Shown one piece after another: positions 22,843 through 32,884 of a DNA stretch of 64,000 nt; position 1 is the stretch's first letter, and every line of letters begins with the position of its first letter. The notes under the pieces are model-generated. The model was not told the origin of the DNA. It made no database searches and saw only the letters and a list, made by a program, of their open reading frames with translations. This DNA comes from Dama dama (lineage: Eukaryota; Chordata; Mammalia; Artiodactyla; Cervidae). The stretch covers positions 25,863,981-25,927,980 of the forward strand of contig NC_083693.1 of the NCBI RefSeq assembly GCF_033118175.1. The letters are read 5' to 3'. A program made the position numbers and the translations under genes.

Positions 22843-23090
22843 CCCTACTCTTCTCCACGCAGTGCCGCAAAGTACACAAAAACACGAGCCCTTGTGGAGG
22901 ATGCACGCGGATGACAACGTACGCCAGACACCCGGACTCACTCACGTGATTGGACATGCGCACCCACGTTCGCATCTTTTCAACGTTTGCAACTTGAGTT
23001 CCTATGTAGGGGACTTGACTGTGCTCTTCGGGAGCGGCGTGTGTTTGTGTGTGCGCATATGTGTGCTTTTTGGATTGGAACGGAGAGAAG
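22659..23090. promoter_or_regulatory. CpG-island-like patch
   Basis: By hand count about 28 CpG dinucleotides in roughly 430 bp, against very few in the flanking kilobases. Part is the SINE and part (22843-23090) is unique sequence. It includes CACGTG and GCGCA motifs (near 22763, 22945 and 22959) of the E-box and NRF1 half-site type. Open frames of 238 codons (minus, 22403-23119) and 224 codons (plus, 22664-23338) overlap it. Both run through SINE sequence and are likely chance products of high GC. Possible roles are an alternative promoter, an unmethylated regulatory patch, or a GC-biased conversion spot. Confidence 0.5.
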
Positions 23091-23616
23091 ATACTGCATT
23101 TAAGAAAACTAGAGAACAATTCAGAAGGTTAAGAAAAAGTTTCGTGGGAGGGGAGTATTGTTTCCTCAAACCTCATTGGAGGTGGATGAAAAACGAGGAA
23201 GGGCGGTTGGTCTGCCTTTTCCAGGGCTCAGCCACTCCCATGCCTGTGCCGGCTTCCTACTCTTGCAGAAGGGCTGTCATTATTTCCCTTTTGCAGATGG
23301 CCAGGTTAAGCCTCACTAAGGGTATACAACCAGCCTGAAGCCCATGTTAAGAGGCTTCTCAGAGAGGAGACCCCAGGTCTCTACCCCACAGTTCCAGAAT
23401 ATCCCCCTCTTTAGGGTCTGCCCTCACGCAGAAATTTCCTAGAAATGCACACAATCCAAACACACTGCTTCTTGAAGACCATCATTGTTATGTTAACTTT
23501 TCTATTTTCTCCACATTTCCCCCATCCCCTCATATTATTTTTGTCTTTTTTAAAGATTTTTATGTTGTGGACCATTTTTAAAAGTCTTTACTGAGTCTGT
23601 TACGACATTGCTTCTG

Positions 23617-23742
23617 ATTTATGTTTTGCTTTTTTGGCTGTGAGGCGTGTGGGATCTTGGTTCCCTCATCAGGGTCTGAACCTGCGCCCCCTCTGCAGTG
23701 GTAACTCCGAGTCTTAACCACTGGACCACCAGGGAAGTCCCT
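23617..23742 (-). mobile_element. CHR-type SINE, partial
   Basis: Antisense 3' part: 'tggctgtgaggcgtgtggga' to the tRNA-like end 'ccactggaccaccagggaag'. Confidence 0.8.
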
Positions 23743-24719
23743 CACATTTTCAATGACCATTTCAGTCCAGGGCAAGTTGAGTTCCTTTTTAGTTTGGGGG
23801 TCACATCTCTGTGATGGAAGCTGCATGTTTTTCTCAGGAATTTTCTTGCTGATTCTTTTCCCCTTTGGACATCTCTCCATCCACACCCCTGAGCCGCGTT
23901 GTCTTGACGATCCTCAAGAAGAACCTGACAGGGGGAACAAATCTGTGAGAATTTTCAAAGGGAGAATGACATTCTCTTGTTAGAAGCTGTCATTCTCCAA
24001 GCGAATAGCGGCTGCCTGACTCACGGACTGGTGAGAGACGAGAAACAACAGAGGTGAATGGAAGCGGGCAGATCTGCTATTTCTGCTCTTGGAGACACCT
24101 CTACCTGGCATTTATTATAACCTGAAAGAGCAGAGTTCACCCTTCTGTGTCTGGAGGTGAGGTGATCTCACAAGTCTGGCATAGCCTCTGACGAATCACA
24201 CACTGTTCTTTCCAGGGGGCCTGAACAAGAGACTGTGTTTGCCGCTGTTAAAGAATACCTTTCTCTTGTTCTTTAAAAAATATTCATACAAGAGCAATGT
24301 TCTATTCAGGCTGCCATTATGCTAAAAGCTTTTTCTTGGAAGACAATAGCTGTTCTCAGGAAAAAAAAGATTTACACGGGGTCCCCAGGGTATAATGAGC
24401 TACCACACAGCGCCTGCCTCGGGCTGGGAGTTGTCACTTGTAAGTGGTTTTAAATTAGAACGGAGTGGAAAAACACACAGTTACAGAATTCCCCTTTTGG
24501 CTTCTTTGCAAATCATTCTCCATCCTCTCTGGCCTCTGTCTCTTCCTGAGACACCTGATCAGGTACGGACTTTCCAGAGAGGAGAGTGTGAGGTGACAGA
24601 GGTCCAAGGAAAACAGAAACCTGAAGTGGAAACCTCTCCCTCTTGGAAACTTCTATTTCGGTTTTGTCCCCCACCCCTCCTGGAGGCACGTGGGGCTGAG
24701 TATTACTAAGGGATCACTG

Positions 24720-24880
24720 AATTTTAGAGCTTCAGCATCCGTAGACCGTGGAGTCCAGATTCCTCCATTGCTAGTGAGGGATTGGAGGTCAGAAGCACAA
24801 ACTGACCTGTGTTGGTCTCCCAGCTGGTTGATGGCAGATGGGGTTTGAAACTTCCGACCTCTCGTCTCCTGATTAAATTA
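24720..24880 (-). mobile_element. MIR-like remnant
   Basis: Weak antisense MIR resemblance ('gatggggtttgaaacttccg' and nearby text). Diverged and boundaries uncertain. Confidence 0.45.
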
Positions 24881-25487
24881 AGTGCTTTTCTCTCTCTCCT
24901 GTTTTTTTTGGTAATGCATTGCTGTTGACAAATATTAGAACTAAAAAATGAACTACAAGAGTATGAAAAACTTCTCTGTATGGAAGTTTTTAATAAAAAA
25001 AAAGTTAGAAATACTGAATTGTAACCTTTTCTTGTCTTATGGTTTCCATCTTTTCAGGCAACCAGGGCTAGGAACCATGGTAGATATTAGGAAGATAGAG
25101 ATGAATAGGACCTGATTCTAGTCTTTGAGACACTCTTGATAAGCGTTGTGTTTGTGTGTATGTGTGTGACTTATGTTAGCAAGTCATTATGATACAGAAG
25201 TTATATGAGAACAAAGCTCAGTGGAAGCACTGAAAAGAGAGCCTTTTTCTTCTTGGTGGAATCAAAGGGGGAATGGTACACAGGAGGGACAGCTTTGTAA
25301 ATCCCATGTGCATGAAGATCCTTTATTGACACACCTTTGCTTTTAAAGAAATCTCAGTGGACAATCTCAAACTATTTAAAGAACTGTTTAAATCTTTCTT
25401 GAGAAGACATGAAAAGGGGAATATATAAAACACATGGAAACCATCGTAAATTCATCTTTCTTACTGTTACCAATCTACACATACAAA

Positions 25488-25968
25488 TGTTGCAGGAAGG
25501 GGGATCCCTTCCAGGGCCCGAAACTGGGCTCTTGTCTAACACTCGGAAATGAATTGTCCGAGGAGACACATGTGCTGACAAGGCAAGAGATTTTATTGGG
25601 AAGGGCACCCCGGTGGAGAGCAGTAGGTAAGGGAACCCAGGAGAGCAGCTCTGCCACATGGCTCGCAGTCTTGGGTTTTATGGTGATGGGATTAGTTTCT
25701 GGGTGGTCTTTGGCCAATCATTCTAATTCAGTCTTTCCTGGTGGCGCACGCATCGCTCAGCCAAGATGGATGCTAGCAAGAGGGATTCTGGGAAGTGGAC
25801 AGACACGCGGTGTTTCCTTTTGACCTTTTCCCGAAGTCTTCCGGTTGGTGGTGGCTTATTAGTTCCGTATTCCTTATCAGGATCTCCTGTCATAAAACAA
25901 CTCATGCAAATAGTTACTATGGTGCTTGGCCAGGGTGGGCGGTTTCAATCAGTGTGCTTCCCCTAACA
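25488..25968 (-). mobile_element. Solo ERV1-type LTR with 4-bp duplication
   Basis: 481 bp starting TGTTGCAGG and ending CCTAACA, so the minus strand reads TG...CA. AATAAA on the minus strand is at 25592-25597. It is flanked by CAAA at 25484-25487 and CAAA at 25969-25972. No internal sequence remains, consistent with recombination between the LTRs of a former provirus. The 4-bp duplication fits a gammaretrovirus-like element. Confidence 0.8.
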
Positions 25969-26602
25969 CAAATAGAGGTTCACGATAATCCCACTGTTTT
26001 TCAATACAAACCTTTAAAACTATGACATTTAGATCAGTTAAGTATCTCCTTTCTACTTCCCATTTTGGCCCAGTCACTCTAAGAAAAGGAAGATGAAGAA
26101 TTCTTTCTCCTTCCAAGGCTGGTCGGAGGCAGTGGGAAAAACTACAAAATTTTGCGGTTGAATAGTTCTGCTTATTATACCCAATCACGTAGTTTACTCT
26201 TACAGAGTTTTTATATATCATTTAGTCCTTATAGTTCCTTTGTTCTATAATGATAAAACTGAGATTCAGTATCAATGCCATTGATCTGTGTCTTGAACTC
26301 AGACTATTGCATGCAGTGACATGGCGGTGTGTCTTTCCAAGCAGGAAAATAGCTTTTGTAGAGACATGGAGGTCTGGAAATAATCTCTGTGAACATCTCA
26401 GGGTACCAGAACTACAGGATGGTGGATTGAGTATGGGATCAGAAAATAAGGTGGGAAAGGTAAATTGGGCTGAGTTTAAAAATATACCTTATTTTTCTTT
26501 TTAGTTTCTCCTGAAGGCAATGATGAACTAATAGAATGCTGTTAAAAGCAGAGAAATGACAAGATCAGATTTGTTTTGGAGGAAGATCTTGTGGCAGTAA
26601 TG

Positions 26603-26735
26603 TAGGGGATGGAGGAGGAAATGGCAACCTACTCCAGTATTCTTGCCTGGAAAATTCCATGGACAGAGGACCCTGGAGGGCTACAGTGTCTGCGTCGCAA
26701 AGAGTCAGACCCAACTGAGCACACACAATACAGGG
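26603..26735 (+). mobile_element. Bov-A SINE fragment
   Basis: Sense: 'gaggaaatggcaacctactc' to 'agtcagacccaactgagcac'. The tRNA-like part is missing. Confidence 0.88.
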
Positions 26736-26797
26736 GAAGTCTGGAGTGTGAACGTGGTGACATGATGCCCAGCACAGAGAAGTTCATAAGCATTTAG

Positions 26798-26990
26798 ACC
26801 CTAGATTCAGACTCACTGGGGTCCTAGTCTTGACTCTGCCATTTATTAGCTTCATGAGCTTGGAAAGCATGTTTCAACACTCCATGCCGAGGTTTCTCCA
26901 CTTACAAATTACAGTTGACAACAGTACCTTCTTCACGGGGTAATCTGAAGCTTATAAAAGGACTTAGAGCATGGTACACAGTATTCAAGA
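26798..26990 (+). mobile_element. MIR SINE remnant
   Basis: Sense MIR text ('gactctgccatttattagct' and a degraded 'ggtttctccacttacaaat' block). Confidence 0.7.
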
Positions 26991-27509
26991 AAAAATAACA
27001 ACTGTTAGTCGTCTACCTGGTTGATGAGATTCCCAGGGAAGATAAGTCTATGGAAATGGGAGGGGAGGGTCTGAATTTAGGGGATATGTCTAAGGAGTGA
27101 GAGGTCTTGTGATTAACAGAGAGTAGGGATAAAGAAGAAGGAGTTGAACTATTTTTGCTTTGGGTGATGGGTGCACAGTTTAATACCAATAGAAGAATAC
27201 TTGAGTGAGTGAGACTGTTGTGAATGGATATTGAGTTCAGTTTTGGAAATATCCATTTCCAGAGGCCTGCAAATTATATAACTCAGGTTAAACATGATTA
27301 TAAAGCCAATATGCAATAAAATGTAATCCATTTCAGAGGGAAATAAAACAAAGTTTGCATTACCTGAATAATTTTCTCAATTAGTAAGGATACTATAAGT
27401 TGACTCTATGTGGTTACTGAAGCAGAAGCACGTAATATATTTCATCAGAATCCATGCCAAAACTGTTCTATTCTGTAAATATGTTCATAGGATTTAACAA
27501 TTTATATCT

Positions 27510-27730
27510 TTTCAAGGTAATTGACTGTTTACAAAATGTTTATATGTGATTAACTGTTCCTCACAATAGCTCTGTGAGGTAAAGAAAAAAAAAAATTACA
27601 TTTGTGGTTTCCATTTTTAGCTGATAAAATTGAGGCCTGAAAAAGTCATGTGGTTAGTAAGAGCTGGAGCTCAAATTTATCCCCAAATGCTCTGATTCCT
27701 AAGCTCCATAGCCCTAATTCCATATTCTAT
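27510..27730 (-). mobile_element. MIR SINE remnant
   Basis: Antisense MIR-like: 'cctcacaatagctctgtgag', 'gataaaattgaggcctgaaa', 'gctggagctcaaatttatcc'. Confidence 0.65.
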
Positions 27731-27961
27731 GACCTTTCAGCTCTTCAGTCATGAGAGAAAATCCTTTATTGTTGAGGTGCAATTCCCTGCATGTAAAAAT
27801 ACTTGTTTATACAGCGGGTAATACAGTCTAGGCTTCTCCAATGTGCCTAGTACCTGTATAGTCCCATTAACATCAATAACCATTGTAATTTTTTAAAAAA
27901 AATCTGTACCACAAGTCCTTTAATTAATAATTTATTTATTTTGTCTTTTTCTGTAAACTTC

Positions 27962-28214
27962 TTTTAAAACTTATTTTTAATTGAAGGATCATTGCTTTAC
28001 AATATTGTGTTGGTTTCTGCCATATGTGGGCATCAGCCATAGATACACCGATGTCCCCTCCCTCCTGAGCCTCCCTCCCACCTCCCACCCCATCTCAGCC
28101 CCCTCGGTTGTCACGGAGACCTGGTCTGACTTCCTTGAGTCATGCAGCAAATTCCCACTGGCTGTCTTTGGACACATGGTAGTGTATATGTTTCCATGCT
28201 ACTCTCTCCTTTCA
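27962..28214 (-). mobile_element. L1 3' end, downstream half of a U6-L1 chimera
   Basis: Minus-strand L1 3' UTR, recognisable by comparison with 17930-18200: both have an 'attgaaggat(a/c)attg' block, a 'catcagccata' type block and 'cagcaaattccc/tgttgg'. It directly follows the U6 copy on the minus strand, so the retrocopy reads 5'-U6-L1 3' end-A-rich tail. Confidence 0.8.
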
Positions 28215-28309
28215 GAAATAAGGAACGCTTCACGAATTTGTGCACAGGGGCCATGCTAATCTTCTCTGTACTGTTTCAATTTTAGTGTATGTGCTGCTGA
28301 AGTGAGCAC
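28215..28309 (-). pseudogene. U6 snRNA pseudogene
   Basis: On the minus strand it starts GTGCTCACTTCAGCAGCAC and contains AGAGAAGATTAGCATGGCCC and AATTCGTGAAGCGTTCC, the landmarks of U6 spliceosomal RNA. It is 95 bases long against about 107 for the gene. A deletion of about 10 bases follows CCCCTGTGCAC, and several substitutions lie in the 5' stem and central region. No TATA box or proximal element spacing expected of a U6 gene is evident upstream (plus-strand side above 28310). A processed copy, not a functional gene. Confidence 0.9.
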
Positions 28310-29484
28310 AACAATTTATTTTTATTTTCTGCCATTGATACCATGAAATTCCATGTTACAATAGAATAGCCCTTGTAATTTTAGTAAAATCTAAATCTTT
28401 CTGCCTCCACAAAACACTTCTCACCTGTATCTTACCCCTTAAACACTCCATACCCTTCAACCACACTCATCTTCTTTCTATTCCTTGAACACAGTGACTA
28501 AATTATCTTCCCCAGGCCTCTGGATTTGCTGTTCCCTCTGAGTGGAAAACTTTACCTTTGTAGCTTGGCAAGACTGATTTCTTCTTGTCCTATATTATCC
28601 TTGCTCATGTTGAGGAAACCTTCCCGGGTCACCATATGTAATGTTCTCTTGCTCAGAACCTCATTATTACATGACCTTGTCCTATCTTCCTCACAGCCCC
28701 TACGACAGCTCCATACGGACACAGATTACATGCTGTATGTTTTCACTGTTGTATCTCTAGAGTCTAACAGTTCCTGCAGAAAGCTGGTGCACACTCAATA
28801 TTTATTGAACAAATACAAGAAATCTTTGCATCTATTTTTCCTTCCACCCACAATGCAGGGACACCCCTTGAAAAGTTAACAATTTCCTTAGGTATTTCAT
28901 GGGTTACACTCAGGTAGCCTCACCTGTACTCATAACGTAGCTGTTGGATACAGTCACCCTCATGGGCCACTCAGTTCTTCCCTGATGCCTGAGCTTGTTT
29001 TGTTAGTTGTCAGCTGTCCTCGAAGCTACTGAAAGGATTCTTGCTACTGCCATTGCTGGGTTTTCAGAGAGTTGCTTAATTCTGTGTAAAGTTGGGTGGA
29101 TTAGCACTCTCTAAAACTCCCCAAAACAATGTTGCTTGGCACAAAAGCTCCTTAATTTCCTCTGAAAGAAGCTCCTTCTTCATACACTGGACAGGGACAG
29201 GCTGGCAACCCATGTATCCATTATTCAGATGTTTTTCTTTCTGAGAGTCCCTCACCTAAGACTTGAAAACTCAAACTCTAAAAAAAAAAAGAAAAAGAAG
29301 AAAACTCAAACTCCTCACTTGTCTTCCAGCCTCAAATCCTAAGGCTTCCTGCCTACCAGTACATGCTCTCAAGGGTGGGTCATGACTAACCTTCCAGTTC
29401 CCCAAATAATCAAACTCAGTTTACCAGGCTGCACTAACCAGACACTCTGATTCATATATTTCATGGACGTCTCATAACATGACT

Positions 29485-29702
29485 GGCTTCCCAGGTGGCG
29501 CTAGTGGGTAAAGAATCCACTGCCAATGCAGGAGATGCAAGAAACCTGGGTTCAATCCCCGGATCAGGAAGATCCCCTGGAATAGGAAATGGCAACCCAC
29601 TTCAGTATTCTTGCCTGGAAAATTCCATGGACAGAAGAGCCTGACGGGTTACAGCCCATGGGGTTGCAAAGAGTTGGATGACTGAGCACACATGTACAGC
29701 AT
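29485..29702 (+). mobile_element. Bov-tA/Bov-A SINE, full length
   Basis: Sense: tRNA-like start 'gcttcccaggtggcgctagt', middle 'aataggaaatggcaacccac', end 'gagttggatgactgagcaca'. Confidence 0.92.
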
Positions 29703-30184
29703 GACCGTGAGTTTGTTATTAAAATCCCTTATTTTAATATAAAAGGACAATGCAGTTTATTATTTATGGATATTTACATATAGAGAAAAGTATAAAACCA
29801 TGCCGAAAAAAGATAATACCAGATTCAAAATAGTGATTCCATCTGAAGATGGTGGAGCAGAAAGAGGAAAAAAATGAATATTTATCAGGGAGTTTGAATT
29901 TCTTAAAGGAAGAGAATTTTAAGGGAGATATGACAGACAGTGTGAGCTTTTAAATCTGGATGGGCAGGCACATGAGTGTCTGTCCTATTGTTTTTTTGTA
30001 TCTCCAACTATATTTGTATTTCATATTTAAAATTTAAAAATTAAATTAAAATTTAAAATGTCAACATATCATTCTTAATCAAAAATTGATAAACTAGTAT
30101 AAAATATGAAATTAGCCACATATTTCTCATCTTATTATTCCCTAAGCAATTGCTTTTAACAGGTTCATGTTTTTCTTCAGTACA

Positions 30185-30240
30185 CACAAGCACACACACA
30201 CATACATATACACTCACACATAAACATAAACACATGAACT
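30185..30240. repeat. CA-rich microsatellite
   Basis: Imperfect CA/CATA repeats. Likely polymorphic. Confidence 0.85.
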
Positions 30241-30479
30241 CATGCATACTGATTCCTGAAATTTAGACTTAATGAACTTAAATTAGCCTTCCTGACAATT
30301 CTGTCCTGTGAAAGTCCAAATCTCTTCCCCAGGAATTCCAAGATTGACAACCTCACTAAATTCTGTATTACCAATTATATTCCCACAAAAATGTAGGAGA
30401 TTATTTTCCTCCAGGGCCCAACCAAAAATGGATTTACCAGTCTTCTACATTTTCCTGTTAGTTAAAAAAAATTAATCCC

Positions 30480-31800
30480 CCTCTTTTAAAATACTATTTC
30501 AGTGTTATTTCCATTTGACTCTCTTTGTGCATCACTCAAGTGATCCATATTTTTAAATGTTATTTATGTATCTTCCTTTTAAGTTACTCAATTTTGAGTC
30601 ATTTGTCTATTATTTTATTAGATGCTTTGTCTTTTCCTAAATGATGTAATAGGAGCTCTTTGTATATTAGAAATATTCTTTGTTAAACATTGATTTATTT
30701 AGCAAGTATTTATTAAGTATTGATCATTGTTTTAAGATAGGGCATCAAGTGGTTGATGTTTTCTCCTAGTCTGTCACTTCTTTTTAAATTTGTTAACATC
30801 TTTGCTTAGTTTTCATAGAATCTAGTATAATAATCTTTTCCTTTATAATTATGAAAGTAATGTGTTAGGGAAAAATATGATTTTTAAAGACGATGGAAGT
30901 AAGGCCCAGTGAGTTAAAAGCGACTTGTGCATGGTTGCATAGCTATTAAGTATGAAGCAAGAAATTGGAAACTGGGTCTTTTATAATAACAAAAATTGCT
31001 TTATTTTAAATGCAACACTTATAAAAGAATTCATGTAACATAAAGGTCTAAGTTAAGAACAATAAAATGGACACCCAGGGATATACTACCCATTTTAAGA
31101 AATAGAGCATTACTCCATATTTTAACCCCTGTAATCCTTGTTCCTATGTGTGTGCTCAGCCATGTCTGACTCTTTGCGACCCATGGACTATAGCCCACCA
31201 GGCTCCTCTGTCCATGTGATTTCCCAGGCCAGAAACACTGGAGTGAGGTGCCATTCCCTTCTCCAGGGCATCTTCTCGACCCAGGGATTGAATTTGCTTC
31301 TCCTTCATTGGCAGCTGAATTCTTTTCCACTGTGACACCAGGGAAGCCCCTTGTTTCTATGACCCCACAATTCCTTCATTTGAGTAACTCATCCTGGATT
31401 TGTGTGTTAAATGGTCTCTTGCTCTTCTTTATACATGAAAATCACATTTATAGATCTATAAACAACCTACTGTCAAGTCTGCTATTTGGGGCTTTAGGTA
31501 AATGGAAACATACTGTGTAAGTATATCTTGTGTTATAATGGGCTTATTTTGTTAATAACATTTGAGACTGAACCATATAACATGTTGGATTTGCATCTGA
31601 GCCATTCATTTTCACTGTTGTATAATACTCCCGGGTATCAATTTAGGTCTGTTCATCCATTTTACTGTTATATGGCTAATTGAAATGTTTGCAGTTTTGT
31701 TTTGTTTGCTATTACATACAGAATATGTATACAAATAAAGAGCCTCTTGATGAGGGTGAAAGAGAAGAGTGAAAAATCTGGTTAAAACTCACTATTAATT
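30480..31800 (-). mobile_element. Old L1 remnants
   Basis: Diverged antisense L1-like text ('gtatattagaaatattcttt' near 30664; 'ttttcactgttgtataatac' and 'tttactgttatatggctaat' near 31610-31680), broken by the SINE at 31145-31352. Family and exact limits not determined. Confidence 0.45.
31145..31352 (-). mobile_element. Bov-A/Bov-tA SINE
   Basis: Antisense, near full length: 'catgtctgactctttgcgac' to 'ccactgtgacaccagggaag'. Confidence 0.9.
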
Positions 31801-31805
31801 AAACC

Positions 31806-32718
31806 AAGATCATGGCATCCAATCTTATCTCTTCCTGGCAAATAGAAGGGGAAAAAGTGAAAGCAGTGACAGATTTCATTTTCTTGGGCCCCAAAATCAC
31901 TGTGGACGGTGACAGCAGCCATGAAATTAAAAGACGCTTGCTCCTTGGAAGGATAGCTATGACAAACCTAGTGCACACCCGCTAAATTGCTTTAGGCCTG
32001 TCCAACTCTTTGTGACCCTATGGATTGTAGTCCACCAGGTTCCTCTCTCCATGGGATTCTCCAGGCAAGAATACTGGAATAGGTTGCCATGTCCTCCTCC
32101 AGGGGATCTTCCTGACCCAAGGATCAAACCCTTGTCTCCTGTGGCTCCTGCATTGCAGACAGATTTTTACTGCTGAGCCACTGGAAACCCATGATACATC
32201 TAGGCAGCATATGAAATTTAAAAAGCAGAGACATCACATTGCTGACCAATGTCTTATAGTCAAAGCTATGGTTTTTCCAGTAGTCATGTACAGATGTGAG
32301 AATTGGATCGTAAAGAAGGCTGAGAGCCAAAGAATTGATGCTTTCAAACTGTAGTGCTGGAGAAAACTCTTGAGATTCCCTTGGACAGCAAGGAGATCAA
32401 ACCAGTCAATCCTAAAGGAAATCAACCCTGGATAGTCACTGGAAGAACTGATGCTGAAGCTGAAGTTCCAATGCTTTCGCCACCTGATGTGAAGAGCCAA
32501 TTCATTGGAAAAGATCCTGATGCTAGGAAAGGTTTAGGGCAAGAGGAGAAGGGGGTGACAGAGAATGAGATGGTTGGATGGCATCACCAATTCAATGGAT
32601 ATGAATATGAGCAAACTCTGGGAGATATTGAAGGACAAGGAAGCCTGGCATGCTGCAGTTCATGGGACTGCACAGAGTTGGACACAACTTAGTGACTGAA
32701 CAACAATAGCAACAACTT
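31806..32718 (+). mobile_element. BovB (RTE) LINE 3' part with SINE insertion
   Basis: Sense BovB: 'ggcatccaatcttatctctt', 'gacagatttcattttcttgg', then, after an antisense SINE (about 31972-32203), 'aagctatggtttttccagta' through 'gagttggacacaacttagtg'. The reverse transcriptase C-terminal ORF is broken. Truncated at its 5' end as usual. Confidence 0.9.
31972..32203 (-). mobile_element. Bov-A SINE inserted in BovB
   Basis: Antisense SINE ('gtccaactctttgtgaccct' to 'tactgctgagccactggaaa') interrupting the BovB ORF, so it is younger than that copy. Confidence 0.88.
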
Positions 32719-32884
32719 AGTGTTTTGTTTCTGGTTGCCCTGAAGATTTTCTCACTAACTTTGGTTTTCAGCAGTTTGACTATCATCTATATAGGTGAGA
32801 TATATATAGGTGAGATACATGTAGATATGCTTGTATCATTTATTCTGCTTAGAATTCTGTGAGCTACTTGCATTAAGGATTGAT

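Noticed and set aside
22403..23338. Open frames of 238 codons (minus) and 224 codons (plus) overlapping each other
   Set aside because: Both run through SINE sequence and a GC-rich block poor in stops, have no family resemblance, and lie on opposite strands of the same DNA. Chance frames are the simplest explanation.
28215..28309. Functional U6 snRNA gene
   Set aside because: Internal deletion, many substitutions, direct fusion to L1 3' sequence and no recognisable upstream U6 promoter arrangement show a retrocopy.
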